Assembly: GCF_040783535.2 (NCBI RefSeq)
Contig: NZ_JBFONW020000001.1
Location: 434,001 to 498,000, forward strand
DNA length: 64,000 nucleotides
From: Aestuariibius insulae
GTDB lineage: Bacteria; Pseudomonadota; Alphaproteobacteria; Rhodobacterales; Rhodobacteraceae
Direction: 5' to 3'
Positions 1 through 9,036 of this stretch are shown here, one piece after another. The position numbers were made by a program, and so were the translations under genes. How positions within the stretch are numbered: position 1 is the stretch's first letter; every line of letters starts with the position of its first letter. Under the pieces are notes generated by a model. That model saw nothing but the letters and a program-made list of their open reading frames with translations. It made no database searches and was not told the DNA's origin.

Positions 1-1738
1 TCATCTCTTCTTCGGTCTTGGCGGCAATGACATCTTCGATCAGCTTATCGACGGCAGGGCTTGAATAGCCTGCCGGATTGAAGATCGAAATCTCCGCTCG
101 GTCGGAGCCGTATCGCTGGCCCAGACCCCGCGCCTCCGCGAGGCCGTTGATGTAGCCGGACAGGATGATGTCGTAGTCGAATTCATTGCGGCGGTTGGAG
201 TATTGTGCGGGATCGACCCGGTTATAGGTGGCATCCACCCCGAGACGCTGGAGGTTCTGGATGTAGGGATTGATGATCCGGTCGAGTGTCGGGCTGTCTT
301 CGAGGAACTCGACGCTTAGCGTCTCGCCATCCTTACGGCGGATGCCGTCATCTCCGACGATCCAGCCTGCCTCATCGAGAAGCGCAGAGGCGCGGCGCAG
401 ATTGCCGCGGTCGAGCTGCCGCTCGCCGCTTTCATGCGCCATCACGGCAGGTTCGGTCAGGATCGACGGATCGATCATGTCAGCCACGCTTTCCAGAAGG
501 GCCAGCTCTTCGCCTTCGGGCACGCCTGTCGCGGCCAAGTCGGTGTTTTCCCAGAAGGAATGACGTTGCTTCAAAAGGCCGTATTGCAGCGTCTCGTTGG
601 TCCAGGTGAAGTTGTACATCAGGCCCAGAGCTTCGCGGACGCGGATGTCCTGAAAGAGAGGCCTGCGAAGGTTGTAGAGGATACCGACCGCGTTCGGCAA
701 AAGTCCGTTTGGCAGTTCGGTCTTGGTGACCCACTCGTTATCGAGTGCGGGGAAGTCGTACTGGGTCGCCCATGTGAGGGAGTTCGACTCGACCCGGAAA
801 TTCACCACACCGGATTTGAACGCTTCGAAGGCGGCGGTGTTGTCGGCAAAATATTCCAGACGGATGCGGTCGAAGTTGTGACGCCCGGCATTGACCGGAT
901 GATCCCAGCCCCAATAGTCCTCGCGCCGTTCATAGACGATGCGGCGCCCAGCCTCGACTTCAGTGATTGTGTAAGGGCCGGTGCCCATGATCTCGGTCAG
1001 GTAGCTTTCATCGAGACGGCGATCGTTCTCCTCGAAGAACGCCTTGGAGAAGACAGGAAAGGCTCCGGCTTGCGGGATGAGGGCCTTGCGGTCGACACCC
1101 TCGGCGAAGGTGTATTTGACCCGTCTCTCGTCAAGCACCTCGTAGCTTTCGAAGTAGGTCCTGACGCTTTGGGCGAAGGAGGGGAGGCCCTGCTCGAGGA
1201 AAAGATCGACGGTAAAGACCACGTCTTCGGCGGTCATCGGCGTGCCGTCCGAGAACGTTACATCGTCGCGCAGGTGGAAGATGATCCAATCCTGGCTTTC
1301 CGGATATTCGATCTTTTCGCAAAGCAGGCAGTAATAGCCGTAGGCGTCGTCAGCGACCTCGACGAACATCATACGCTCGGTTGTCAGGGCGACCGTACCG
1401 CCCGGGTCACCCTTTCGGGCATAGGGGTTCAGGCTGTCAAAGCTGCCGACAACCGCCTGCGCGATCTCTCCGCCTTTGGGGGCATCCGGGTTTACATAGT
1501 CGAAATGCTCGAACCCTTCGGGATACTGCAGCTCGCCGAACGTGTTGAACCCGTGCGAGATGATGATGTTTTCATCCGAGGTCGCAGAGGCTTCCTCGTG
1601 GCTTTCGCCGAAGACCTGTGTGGCGATGAGGCCGATGCCGAGAGCTAGGGCGCCGAGCGCTGTGCCTGCCTTGCGGTTGCGGTCTTGGGACCGGGCTAGG
1701 GCGATGGCGCGGGCGGGGCGGCGGGGGCTCTTGATCAT
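1..1738 (-). CDS. Extracellular solute-binding protein, family 5 (YejA-like peptide binder), C-terminus cut
   Basis: Periplasmic binding protein of an oligopeptide/microcin C-type ABC transporter. About 579 residues are visible; the gene runs off the left edge and family members usually end soon after this length. The start ATG (CAT at 1736-1738) is followed by an Arg/Lys-rich segment and a hydrophobic stretch (about residues 26-43, GTALGALALGIGLIATQVFG), as expected for a signal peptide. Family-5 features include the early GFNTFGELQYP segment, DDVTFSDGTPMTAEDVVFT, and GTGPYTITEVEAGRRIVYERR. The region near residue 375 (RDIRVREALGLMYNFTWTNE) is typical of YejA rather than DppA. The permease and ATPase genes would be expected to the left, outside the window. 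Confidence 0.9.
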   Translation of the reverse strand, partial: MIKSPRRPARAIALARSQDRNRKAGTALGALALGIGLIATQVFGESHEEASATSDENIIISHGFNTFGELQYPEGFEHFDYVNPDAPKGGEIAQAVVGSFDSLNPYARKGDPGGTVALTTERMMFVEVADDAYGYYCLLCEKIEYPESQDWIIFHLRDDVTFSDGTPMTAEDVVFTVDLFLEQGLPSFAQSVRTYFESYEVLDERRVKYTFAEGVDRKALIPQAGAFPVFSKAFFEENDRRLDESYLTEIMGTGPYTITEVEAGRRIVYERREDYWGWDHPVNAGRHNFDRIRLEYFADNTAAFEAFKSGVVNFRVESNSLTWATQYDFPALDNEWVTKTELPNGLLPNAVGILYNLRRPLFQDIRVREALGLMYNFTWTNETLQYGLLKQRHSFWENTDLAATGVPEGEELALLESVADMIDPSILTEPAVMAHESGERQLDRGNLRRASALLDEAGWIVGDDGIRRKDGETLSVEFLEDSPTLDRIINPYIQNLQRLGVDATYNRVDPAQYSNRRNEFDYDIILSGYINGLAEARGLGQRYGSDRAEISIFNPAGYSSPAVDKLIEDVIAAKTEEEM

Positions 1739-1850
1739 GTATCGGCTCTCCTGCGGCGAAGGTCAGAGGGTGACGTAGAAAATGTAGCTAAAAGGCGGGC
1801 TGTCCAATGATCAAGGCGAGATTGCATGAACTCGCCGTGAGCAGCCCCTA

Positions 1851-1881
1851 TGAAAAAGGCCGCATCGGGGGGTGCGGCCTT
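1851..1881 (-). terminator. Intrinsic terminator after the cytochrome c gene
   Basis: A 9-bp perfect stem (AAGGCCGCA at 1856-1864 with TGCGGCCTT at 1873-1881) is followed on the minus strand by five T residues. It lies 29 bp past the stop codon of the cytochrome c gene. Confidence 0.8.
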
Positions 1882-1909
1882 GGGAATTGCGAGGGCGGAT
1901 CGGTCGATG

Positions 1910-2422
1910 TCAGCTGCCGATGCCCTGAAGATAGGCGATCAGGTTCGCGCGATCCTCGACCTTGGGCAGACCGGCAAAGCCCATGGAGGTGCCGGGCGCA
2001 TAGCCGCGGGGGTTTTCGAGAAAGCCGTTGAGCGCCTCAGGGCTCCAGACGTCGGCCGCATCTGCAAGTGCGCCGGAATAGCCGAAGCCTGCGACGGCCG
2101 CGACCTCGCGTCCAACAACGCCGTAAAGATGCGGGCCGGTGCCGTTTGCGCCATCCTCGAGCATGTGACAGGCGCGGCATTTGCCCCAGACGCGTTCGCC
2201 GGCGGCGGCATCGGCGGAGGCGAAGACCTCCTCAAAAGGCACAGCCTCTTCCGCCTCGCCCTCATCGCCGCCTTCGACCTCGATGGAGTAGGCTTGCTCG
2301 TGGTCGTCGTGGCCGCCATAGGCACCATAGACGATCTGCGCGGTCCAGCCGCCCAGAAGGAACACCAGCAGGGCACCACAAAAAGCACCGACGATCTTGG
2401 TGAGGGTCATTGTGTCGAACAT
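1910..2422 (-). CDS. Membrane-anchored class I cytochrome c (CycM/c552-like)
   Basis: 170-residue cytochrome c with an uncleaved N-terminal membrane anchor (about residues 8-32), an acidic linker (residues 40-66) and one periplasmic heme domain. The heme motif CRACH is at 82-86, and Met147 (GTSMGF) is the likely sixth ligand. This layout matches the alphaproteobacterial CycM/cytochrome c552 family, which passes electrons from the bc1 complex to terminal oxidases; which oxidase is not shown here. It is followed by its own terminator and is divergent from pheA. Confidence 0.9.
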   Translation of the reverse strand: MFDTMTLTKIVGAFCGALLVFLLGGWTAQIVYGAYGGHDDHEQAYSIEVEGGDEGEAEEAVPFEEVFASADAAAGERVWGKCRACHMLEDGANGTGPHLYGVVGREVAAVAGFGYSGALADAADVWSPEALNGFLENPRGYAPGTSMGFAGLPKVEDRANLIAYLQGIGS

Positions 2423-2549
2423 GTCGCGTTCCGTACCGTTCCGATTTTCGCGCCATCTATCCGCTTCACCGGGCCGGTTGCAAGGTGATAAGGCGCGACC
2501 AAACGCCCGGTAAACGGGCCTCGAGCGGATCTGGGGGGAACGCTTTGAT

Positions 2550-3383
2550 ATGACCGCGCGGATCGCATTTCAGGGAGAGCTTGGCGCCTATGGGCATCAG
2601 GCCTGTCTCGAGACCCGGCCGGACCTTGAGCCGCTGCCCTGCCCGACCTTTGAAGATGCGATCGAGGCCGTGCGCAAGGGCGATGCCGAGCTGGGAATGA
2701 TTGCGGTCGAAAATTCTACCTATGGTCGCGTGGCGGACGTCCATTCCCTTTTGCCGGAAAGCGGTTTGCATATTGTCGAGGAGACGTTCGTGCGGGTTCA
2801 CGTCAACCTTCTGGGGAAACGCGGCACCCGTCTGGACGGCATCCAAAGCGCGATGGGGCATCCTGTGATCTTGCCGCAGGCGCGATCCTTCCTGCGGGAA
2901 CATGGCATTACGCCGGTGAATTGCTCGGACAATGCGCGCGCCGCACGGGAGGTGGCCGAGGGATCGGATCCCAGCATCGGCGCGCTGGCTTCGGATCTGG
3001 CGGCCGAGATCTACGGGCTGGATCTTTTGGCGCGCAAGATCGAGGACGAAGGGACCAACACGACGCGGTTCTTCGTGATGAGCCGGGATCTCGATCTCAA
3101 GCCGCGCGGTAAGACCGGGATGATGACGGCGTTCATTTTTCAGGTACGGAACATTCCGGCGGCGCTTTACAAGGCGATGGGCGGGTTCGCGACGAACAGC
3201 GTGAACATGACAAAGCTGGAAAGCTACATGATCGGCGGGCGGTTCACCGCAACGCAGTTCTACGCCGAGATCGAAGGCCACCCCGACGACCGGAACGTGC
3301 GGCTGGCCATGGAAGAGCTGGATTACTTCACCTCCGAAGTGCGCCTTTTGGGGGTCTTTCCGGGGGACGCGCGGCGGCGGTAG
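2550..3383 (+). CDS. pheA: Prephenate dehydratase
   Basis: Converts prephenate to phenylpyruvate in phenylalanine synthesis. The 277 residues give a PDT catalytic domain followed by a C-terminal ACT domain, with no chorismate mutase domain. The family Thr-Arg-Phe motif is at 172-174 (NTTRFFVMSR). The ACT domain begins near residue 194, and its LES motif at 223-225 is the usual site of phenylalanine feedback binding. The next gene starts 9 bp downstream and may be co-transcribed. Confidence 0.95.
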   Translation: MTARIAFQGELGAYGHQACLETRPDLEPLPCPTFEDAIEAVRKGDAELGMIAVENSTYGRVADVHSLLPESGLHIVEETFVRVHVNLLGKRGTRLDGIQSAMGHPVILPQARSFLREHGITPVNCSDNARAAREVAEGSDPSIGALASDLAAEIYGLDLLARKIEDEGTNTTRFFVMSRDLDLKPRGKTGMMTAFIFQVRNIPAALYKAMGGFATNSVNMTKLESYMIGGRFTATQFYAEIEGHPDDRNVRLAMEELDYFTSEVRLLGVFPGDARRR

Positions 3384-3391
3384 ATTGAGCA

Positions 3392-5200
3392 GTGTTCATA
3401 TACATGACGAGAGCGGTGTTCAAACTCCTGGATAAGGTGGGTGCCGTATCTAACGGATATATCGTTTCTCTCGTCGTCTTCATCGCTTTAACTGCCCTTT
3501 TATCGAGCAGGGAACTGTCGCTGTTCTTTGCGATCGTGACGTTCGGGTTGGGCTTTTTCGTGAGCACTTTCATCGTGAACGTTACGATCATCCTGCTTGG
3601 GTTTCTGCCTTGGTCCGCCATGTCGGGGACGACGCTTGCGGGTGGCGGGAAGGCCCTGACTGCTTTGCTGATTGCGGCGGCTTTCCTGGGACCGGGGGTG
3701 ATCGCGCGTGCGCTTCCGGAGCCTGCGGGGCCGGATATCCCGACGGTTGCGATGAGCGAGCTGTCCGGAATCCGCTCGCTCGAGATCGACCAGTCAGTTG
3801 GTGAGCAAACGAGGAGGCCGCATGGAACCCAGGCCGTTCTAAATGGTCTTTGCGGCCCGGAATGCGAGGCGCTTTTGCGCGGGGGCGATCTGGACTGGAT
3901 CCGGGTTGTCGGGCGGCAAGGACATACGGTCGAGCTGTCGCTGGCTCCCGCACAGGAAGGGTGGGAGTATCGCGAGCCGCTAAACCGGATGATCGTAAGC
4001 GGACCGAATGACCGCCGGGCGGATGTGCGGATCGTTCGCGAGCAAAGGAGCGCGAGGCTCCGCGAGATCCGCGCGTCCTTTGCGATCCGAGGCGATATCG
4101 TCGTAACGGATGTTTTGCAGGTCATCGATCAAAGGGACGGGGACCGGCTGGTCTATTCTGGTGCGCGCTGGGTCTGGGAAGAGGTCGCGCCGCTTTCCGC
4201 TGTCATTCCGAACTTCAACTGGAATGCTGGAAGCGGTGCTGTCACCCTAACAGCCTGGGGATGGAACTCGAGGCGGCATGCGCGCGGTGAGATTGATGCG
4301 GCTGAGGTCTATGGAAATTTGGGGCTGCTCCGCGTGGATCGACCTGAATTAAGCAAGCGGCGCGCTGACGTCGATGCGACCGACGCAGAGGACCTGGCGC
4401 TGATCGAAGAGATGTTCCTGCATCGCGACGAGGTTCCGGTGGAGAAGCAGCCGCCGGTTTCGGGCGTTCTGAGATCGTTCCTTGGGTTTTTTTCAGGTTC
4501 GTACAAAGCCAAACGACCGGGTGTGACGGATCCAGCATTGGCGCGCCGAATGGATGAGACCGCGCTGACAATAGTTGCCGACGAGCGGTCGAACGATTTG
4601 ATCCGCGGCATGATCGCCGAAGTGGCGTTTCAGGTGCCGGAAGTGAAAGCGGCGCTCCGCCCGGTGCTGGTCGATCTGCTGGCGCAAGGGAACGAGACGG
4701 TATTGCGCGAGATCGTGGAGGATGCGCCTGATTTCTTTGCCGATCCCGAGGGCCGGGCGCTTCTGACCACCGCCATGCAGTCGGCGCCGGCGGAGCGCCG
4801 GTTCACCTTTGCGCCTTGGTTTGCGCTTGCTGGCCTTGATCCAGCCGCCGCCTATGCCGCAGCTTTAAGCGGGCCGTTGGAGGCGTCTTCGCTGAGCAAG
4901 ACACTGACGGCGATCATTCAGGATAAGAGCGCACCATCCGAGCGGGTCGCCGAGGTCGTGCGCGCCTGGATCAGAGACAATCCGGATCTGCTCAACCTGC
5001 CTGATCCGACATGGGGACGGCCGCGCAGCTATAACCGGGAGCTACCTTTTATCGCGCTGCATATGCATGGCGCGCCGGGAGAGGTGCCAGCGCTGATCCG
5101 GCGGATGGTCGAAGCGGAGGAGCTGACGCCGTTCCGGAGCAACCTTGCCAGAGATCTAGAGGATCCGGCCGGCAAATGGCGGCGCTACTTGCGACAGTAG
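3392..5200 (+). CDS. Unrecognised membrane-anchored protein, 602 aa
   Basis: I do not recognise this family. The N-terminal 105 residues hold about three hydrophobic segments (roughly 22-40, 43-72, 86-104). They are followed by about 500 soluble residues with two visible parts: a mixed beta-rich section (about 150-330) and an alpha-helical, repeat-like section (about 380-600). The second part contains phrases such as EVKAALRPVLVDLLAQGNE and FAPWFALAGLDPAAAYAAAL that resemble HEAT-like or tetratricopeptide helices. The GTG at 3392 gives the longest form; ATG at 3404 is an alternative, and neither has a strong ribosome site. It sits 9 bp after pheA and converges on the next gene. Codon use is less GC-biased than in its neighbours, which may indicate acquisition. 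Confidence 0.75.
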   Translation: MFIYMTRAVFKLLDKVGAVSNGYIVSLVVFIALTALLSSRELSLFFAIVTFGLGFFVSTFIVNVTIILLGFLPWSAMSGTTLAGGGKALTALLIAAAFLGPGVIARALPEPAGPDIPTVAMSELSGIRSLEIDQSVGEQTRRPHGTQAVLNGLCGPECEALLRGGDLDWIRVVGRQGHTVELSLAPAQEGWEYREPLNRMIVSGPNDRRADVRIVREQRSARLREIRASFAIRGDIVVTDVLQVIDQRDGDRLVYSGARWVWEEVAPLSAVIPNFNWNAGSGAVTLTAWGWNSRRHARGEIDAAEVYGNLGLLRVDRPELSKRRADVDATDAEDLALIEEMFLHRDEVPVEKQPPVSGVLRSFLGFFSGSYKAKRPGVTDPALARRMDETALTIVADERSNDLIRGMIAEVAFQVPEVKAALRPVLVDLLAQGNETVLREIVEDAPDFFADPEGRALLTTAMQSAPAERRFTFAPWFALAGLDPAAAYAAALSGPLEASSLSKTLTAIIQDKSAPSERVAEVVRAWIRDNPDLLNLPDPTWGRPRSYNRELPFIALHMHGAPGEVPALIRRMVEAEELTPFRSNLARDLEDPAGKWRRYLRQ

Positions 5201-5201
5201 A

Positions 5202-6848
5202 TCAGCCTGCCGCGCGCCCGGCGGCGCGGCCCGAGAAGATACAGCCTCCGAGAAAAGTGCCTTCGAGTGCGTTGTAGCCGTGATAGCCTCCGCCGCCGAA
5301 GCCAGCGGCCTCTCCGGCTGCGAAAAGGCCGGGCACGGGGGTGCCGTCCTCGCCGAGGACGCGCGATTGCAGGTCGGTTTGCAGACCGCCCAGCGTCTTT
5401 CGGGTGATGATATGCAGCCGGACAGCGATCAGGGGGCCGTTGGCCGGATCGAGGATCGCGTGGGGCTTGGCGGTGCGGATCAGCTTGTCGCCGAGATAAC
5501 TGCGCGCGCCGTGGATCGCGGTGATCTGCGCATCCTTGGAGAAGGGGTTGGACAGCTGGGCGTCGCGCGCCTCGATCTGGCTGCGGAGCTTGTCGGCCTC
5601 GAGCAGGCTGCCTCCGGTCAGCTGGTTCATGCCCTGCACCAGCGCGTCCAGATCGGACCGGACGACGAAATCCTCGCCTTTCTCCTTGAACGCCTCGACC
5701 GCCGGGGTCGCGCCTTTGCCGAGGCGGGATTTCAGGACCTCGGCCCATTTCTTGGATGTCAGATCGGGGTTCTGCTCGGAGCCCGAAAGCGCGAATTCCT
5801 TCTCGATAATCTTTTGTGTCAGGATGAACCACGAGTGGTCATGGCCCGTTTGGCGCAGATGCCTGAGGGTCGAGAGCGTGTCGAAGCCAGGCAGGCAAGG
5901 CGCTGGGAGGCGGTCTCCGCGTGCGTCGATCCAGATCGAGGACGGACCGGGCAGGATGCGGATGCCGTGATTGGGCCAGATCGGATCCCAGTTCTTCACG
6001 CCCTCGGTATAGTGCCACATGCGGTCTTCGTTGATCGTGGTGCCTCCGGCACTGCGGGCAATGCCGATCATCTTACCGTCAACATGGTGCGGCACGCCTG
6101 CAATCATCTCCTTAGGCGGCTCGCCTAGGCGGTCCCTGGGCCAGTTGGCGCGGACAAGGTCGAGGTTATGCCCGATGCCGCCCGAGGTGACGATAATGCT
6201 GCCCGCGGCATATTCGAAGGCGCCCTCCACGTCGCGATTGCTTTGCTGTCCGCGCAGGGCATCGGTGGGGGCAAGGACGTCGCCGGAGACGCCGGAGGCC
6301 GCGCCTGCCTTGGTGTCGATTTTTGTGACGCGGTGGCGAAAGGCAAAGGTGACGCGGCCCGCCTCGGCATGGGCGCGGGTGCGCCGCTCGAACGGCTCGA
6401 GCACGCCGGGGCCGGTGCCCCAGGTGATGTGAAAGCGCGGGACGGAATTGCCGTGGCCCGAGGCGAAGGCGCCGCCCCGCTCGGCCCAGCCGACGACGGG
6501 GAACCAGCGCATGCCCATCTGGTGAAGCCAGCTGCGCATCTCTCCGGCGGCGAAATCGAGATAGGCGCGCGCCCATTCGCGGGGCCAATGATCCTCGGGC
6601 CGGTCGAATTGCGCCGATCCCATCCAGTCGGAGAGTGCAAGGTCGTGGCTGTCCTTGATCCGCAAGCGCCGTTGTTCGGGGGTATCGACCATGAAGAGCC
6701 CGCCTAGCGACCAGAAGGCCTGCCCGCCGAGAGACGCCTCATGCTCCTGATCGAGGATCAGGACGGATTTGCCGCGGTCACCCAGCTCGGCCGCCGCCGC
6801 GAGCCCGGCGAGCCCTCCGCCGACGATGATGGCGTCGAAGCGATCCAT
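5202..6848 (-). CDS. FAD-binding dehydrogenase (fumarate reductase/ketosteroid dehydrogenase fold)
   Basis: 548-residue flavoprotein. The dinucleotide-binding motif GGGLAGLAAAAELG is at the N-terminus (from residue 10), followed by DQEHEASLGGQAFWSLGG. The C-terminal GLFAAGEAAGFGGGGYHG closes the FAD site. This arrangement belongs to the FAD_binding_2 superfamily, in the subgroup usually annotated as putative FAD-binding dehydrogenase. It lacks a signal peptide, so it is probably cytoplasmic. The substrate cannot be told from the sequence. Its stop codon lies directly beside that of the preceding plus-strand gene. Confidence 0.85.
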   Translation of the reverse strand: MDRFDAIIVGGGLAGLAAAAELGDRGKSVLILDQEHEASLGGQAFWSLGGLFMVDTPEQRRLRIKDSHDLALSDWMGSAQFDRPEDHWPREWARAYLDFAAGEMRSWLHQMGMRWFPVVGWAERGGAFASGHGNSVPRFHITWGTGPGVLEPFERRTRAHAEAGRVTFAFRHRVTKIDTKAGAASGVSGDVLAPTDALRGQQSNRDVEGAFEYAAGSIIVTSGGIGHNLDLVRANWPRDRLGEPPKEMIAGVPHHVDGKMIGIARSAGGTTINEDRMWHYTEGVKNWDPIWPNHGIRILPGPSSIWIDARGDRLPAPCLPGFDTLSTLRHLRQTGHDHSWFILTQKIIEKEFALSGSEQNPDLTSKKWAEVLKSRLGKGATPAVEAFKEKGEDFVVRSDLDALVQGMNQLTGGSLLEADKLRSQIEARDAQLSNPFSKDAQITAIHGARSYLGDKLIRTAKPHAILDPANGPLIAVRLHIITRKTLGGLQTDLQSRVLGEDGTPVPGLFAAGEAAGFGGGGYHGYNALEGTFLGGCIFSGRAAGRAAG

Positions 6849-7246
6849 GATGCGTCCTCCCCTGCTTGTGGAAGGATCGCAGGTCGGAGGCGGAGAAGGA
6901 AGGCGCTGGGGTGCCTATGGGCGGAGCAATGATGGCGTCTTGTTACGCCTCCAGCTCTATCTTTGCCGACAAAGGATCCGGGTTTGCAGCGCATGTCGCA
7001 GCAATTTTCGGGTGTCGAATCGGCGATTCGGGGGCTGATTCGCACAGCCGACAGAGAACCATCAATCTTCGGTAATCATATGTTTTTCTGAATTCGACCT
7101 TGCGTAGGCAATACGTCTGATGGGTCTGCGTTTCTGACTTATACCTTCGTCTCACACGAGATGGAAAACGGCGAATGCCTAATTATTGGACATAATCTTG
7201 TCGTTTTTCGTAGATCTCTGATTCTGGTGTGAGAGAGATATAGTTA
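6849..7246. other. Divergent intergenic region, no gene seen
   Basis: 398 bp between divergent genes and lower in GC than its surroundings. A small inverted repeat (CGAATC at 7016-7021, GATTCG at 7025-7030) and an AT-rich stretch at 7170-7240 may hold regulatory sites, but I could not assign a promoter or operator with confidence. No open frame with plausible codon use is present. Confidence 0.5.
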
Positions 7247-8890
7247 GTGGGACTTAATACGATGATGGTTATTAACCTGCCCAAGCGGCAGATCTTTGGC
7301 CTTTCCTGGGCGGTAGCGATGGGAATGGGGATCCTTGCCGGCACAGCTGGAACAGCTCAACAGACAGCTCAGGTGGTTTTGAAATCGGAAGACGGGGCCG
7401 TCTCCGTTTCGGGCAATCTTCTTAACTATGACGGCGAATTTTATCTGCTCGACAACAAAGAGCTCGGGACTTTGCGGATCCAGGCGAATGCGGTGGTTTG
7501 TACCGGCCTCGTCTGTCCGGTGAATAACAATACCGGACCGGAATTCGGGATCTACGGATCGCGAACGGTGGGGACAACGCTGATCCCGAACCTTCTGCGG
7601 GGATACGCGAAGTCGGTCGATGCGACATTCGAGATGACGCCGACCGAGGATCCCGCGGAACGGATCGTTCGCCTGACGAATTCCGACGGAAGTTTGCGCG
7701 CCGAGATCGATCTGCAGACGCGCGGGTCGGGAAGTGCGTTTCCGGCGCTGGCGGACGGCGTCGCCGCTATCGGCGTGGCCGACCGCCGGATGAAAGACAG
7801 CGATGTCGAAAAGATCGCGCCCGCAGGCATTCCCGACCTGCGCGACACGGCGAACGAAACCGTGCTCGGTGTGGACGGGATCGTCATGATCACCCATCCC
7901 GACAACCCGGTCCGTAATCTGAGCGCGCTGGACGTCGCGCGGATCTGGTCGGGCGAGGTCACGAACTGGCTTGAGTTCGGGGGCGGCGATTATCCGATCA
8001 CCGTCAATTCCTTCAGCGAAAGCTCGGGGGACCGCGCGGTCATGATGGATGCGCTCGTGCGGCCCAACGGCCGGGACGAGACCGCTCGGGTCACCCGGTG
8101 GAGCGCCTATCAGGATATGGTCGATGCCGTGATCGCGGATCGCGGCGGGATCGGCTTCGTGGGCCGCTGGCTGGCGCGGACGAACGATGTCAATCTGCTC
8201 GATATCCGGGAGGAATGCGGGCTTCTGTCGCCGCCGACGGATTTCCGGATGAAGATCGAAGGCTATGCGCTGTCCCGCCGTTTATACGCCTACACGACGC
8301 CGGGCCGTGTTCATCCCGAGGCTCAGGCCTTTCTCGACTGGACGCTCACCAAGGAGGCTCAGCAGTACATCAAGGAAAGCAACTTCATCGACCGCGAGCT
8401 GGAGCGGATGCGGCTTGAAGATATGGGCATGATGCTGGTTCACACGGCGGCGGTCGAACCAGATTTCGATGGCCAGCAATATTCAGACATGATGCAGCAG
8501 CTGCGGGGTGCGGATCGTCTGAGCGTGTCGTTCCGCTTTAACACCGGCTCGAGCATCCTCGACGTCGAATCCGTCCGCAATATCGAAGAGCTGGCAGAGC
8601 GGATGGAAGCTGGCGAATTCGACGGCCTCGAGGTGTTGCTGGTCGGTTTCGCCGATTCCATCGGAGACCGGACACGCAACACGGCGCTGGCCCAGGCCAG
8701 GGCCGATGCGGTGCGCGAGATCCTGGCGCGGTCCCTGAACCCCGATACACGGCGGCGCCTTGGACTTCTTCCGCTGAGCTACGGCGAGCTGCTTCCGCTT
8801 TCGTGCAATGATGGTGATGTGGGCCGCGCCCGCAACCGCCGGGTCGAGGTCTGGCTGCGCCTGCCCAACAGCCGGTCGAACCTGCGCTAG
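7247..8890 (+). CDS. PstS-like substrate-binding domain fused to OmpA peptidoglycan-binding domain
   Basis: 547-residue exported protein. A signal peptide (to about residue 38, ending GTAGTAQQ) is followed by a short beta domain. Next comes a phosphate-binding-protein-like domain of the PBP-like type (about 105-390), with phrases such as DVARIWSGEVTNWLEFGG and SESSGDR that resemble PstS phosphate-loop regions. The last about 120 residues are an OmpA-like domain, with FRFNTGSSILDVES and the family tail NRRVEVWLR. The GTG at 7247 has GAGAGAG 9 bp upstream; ATG at 7262 is an alternative. No pst transporter genes are adjacent, so it may sense or hold an anion at the cell wall rather than feed a transporter. 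Confidence 0.85.
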   Translation: MGLNTMMVINLPKRQIFGLSWAVAMGMGILAGTAGTAQQTAQVVLKSEDGAVSVSGNLLNYDGEFYLLDNKELGTLRIQANAVVCTGLVCPVNNNTGPEFGIYGSRTVGTTLIPNLLRGYAKSVDATFEMTPTEDPAERIVRLTNSDGSLRAEIDLQTRGSGSAFPALADGVAAIGVADRRMKDSDVEKIAPAGIPDLRDTANETVLGVDGIVMITHPDNPVRNLSALDVARIWSGEVTNWLEFGGGDYPITVNSFSESSGDRAVMMDALVRPNGRDETARVTRWSAYQDMVDAVIADRGGIGFVGRWLARTNDVNLLDIREECGLLSPPTDFRMKIEGYALSRRLYAYTTPGRVHPEAQAFLDWTLTKEAQQYIKESNFIDRELERMRLEDMGMMLVHTAAVEPDFDGQQYSDMMQQLRGADRLSVSFRFNTGSSILDVESVRNIEELAERMEAGEFDGLEVLLVGFADSIGDRTRNTALAQARADAVREILARSLNPDTRRRLGLLPLSYGELLPLSCNDGDVGRARNRRVEVWLRLPNSRSNLR

Positions 8891-8914
8891 ACGGATAAAG
8901 CTACGCTAGAAAGA

Positions 8915-8950
8915 GGGCCCACCGCCACCGGTGGGCTCATTTGTTTTGTG
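8915..8950 (+). terminator. Intrinsic terminator after the PstS/OmpA fusion gene
   Basis: An 8-bp perfect stem (GCCCACCG at 8917-8924, CGGTGGGC at 8929-8936) is followed by a T-rich tail, starting 26 bp after the stop codon. Confidence 0.75.
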
Positions 8951-9036
8951 GGAGAGATCTCGGGTTTCCCAGGAAGAGGGAGGCTGACCGCCCGGTCTAA
9001 TCTACGGCGCCTTGGATGCAGGTTAGTCCGTGTCTC

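Noticed and set aside
434..1648. 404-aa plus-strand frame
   Set aside because: It is antisense to the solute-binding protein gene, which has a signal peptide and family motifs; the frame has no recognisable protein.
7088..7099. TTGCGTAGGCAA as an FNR box
   Set aside because: Only the outer bases match; the half-sites are TTGC/GCAA rather than TTGAT/ATCAA, and no oxygen-related gene follows.
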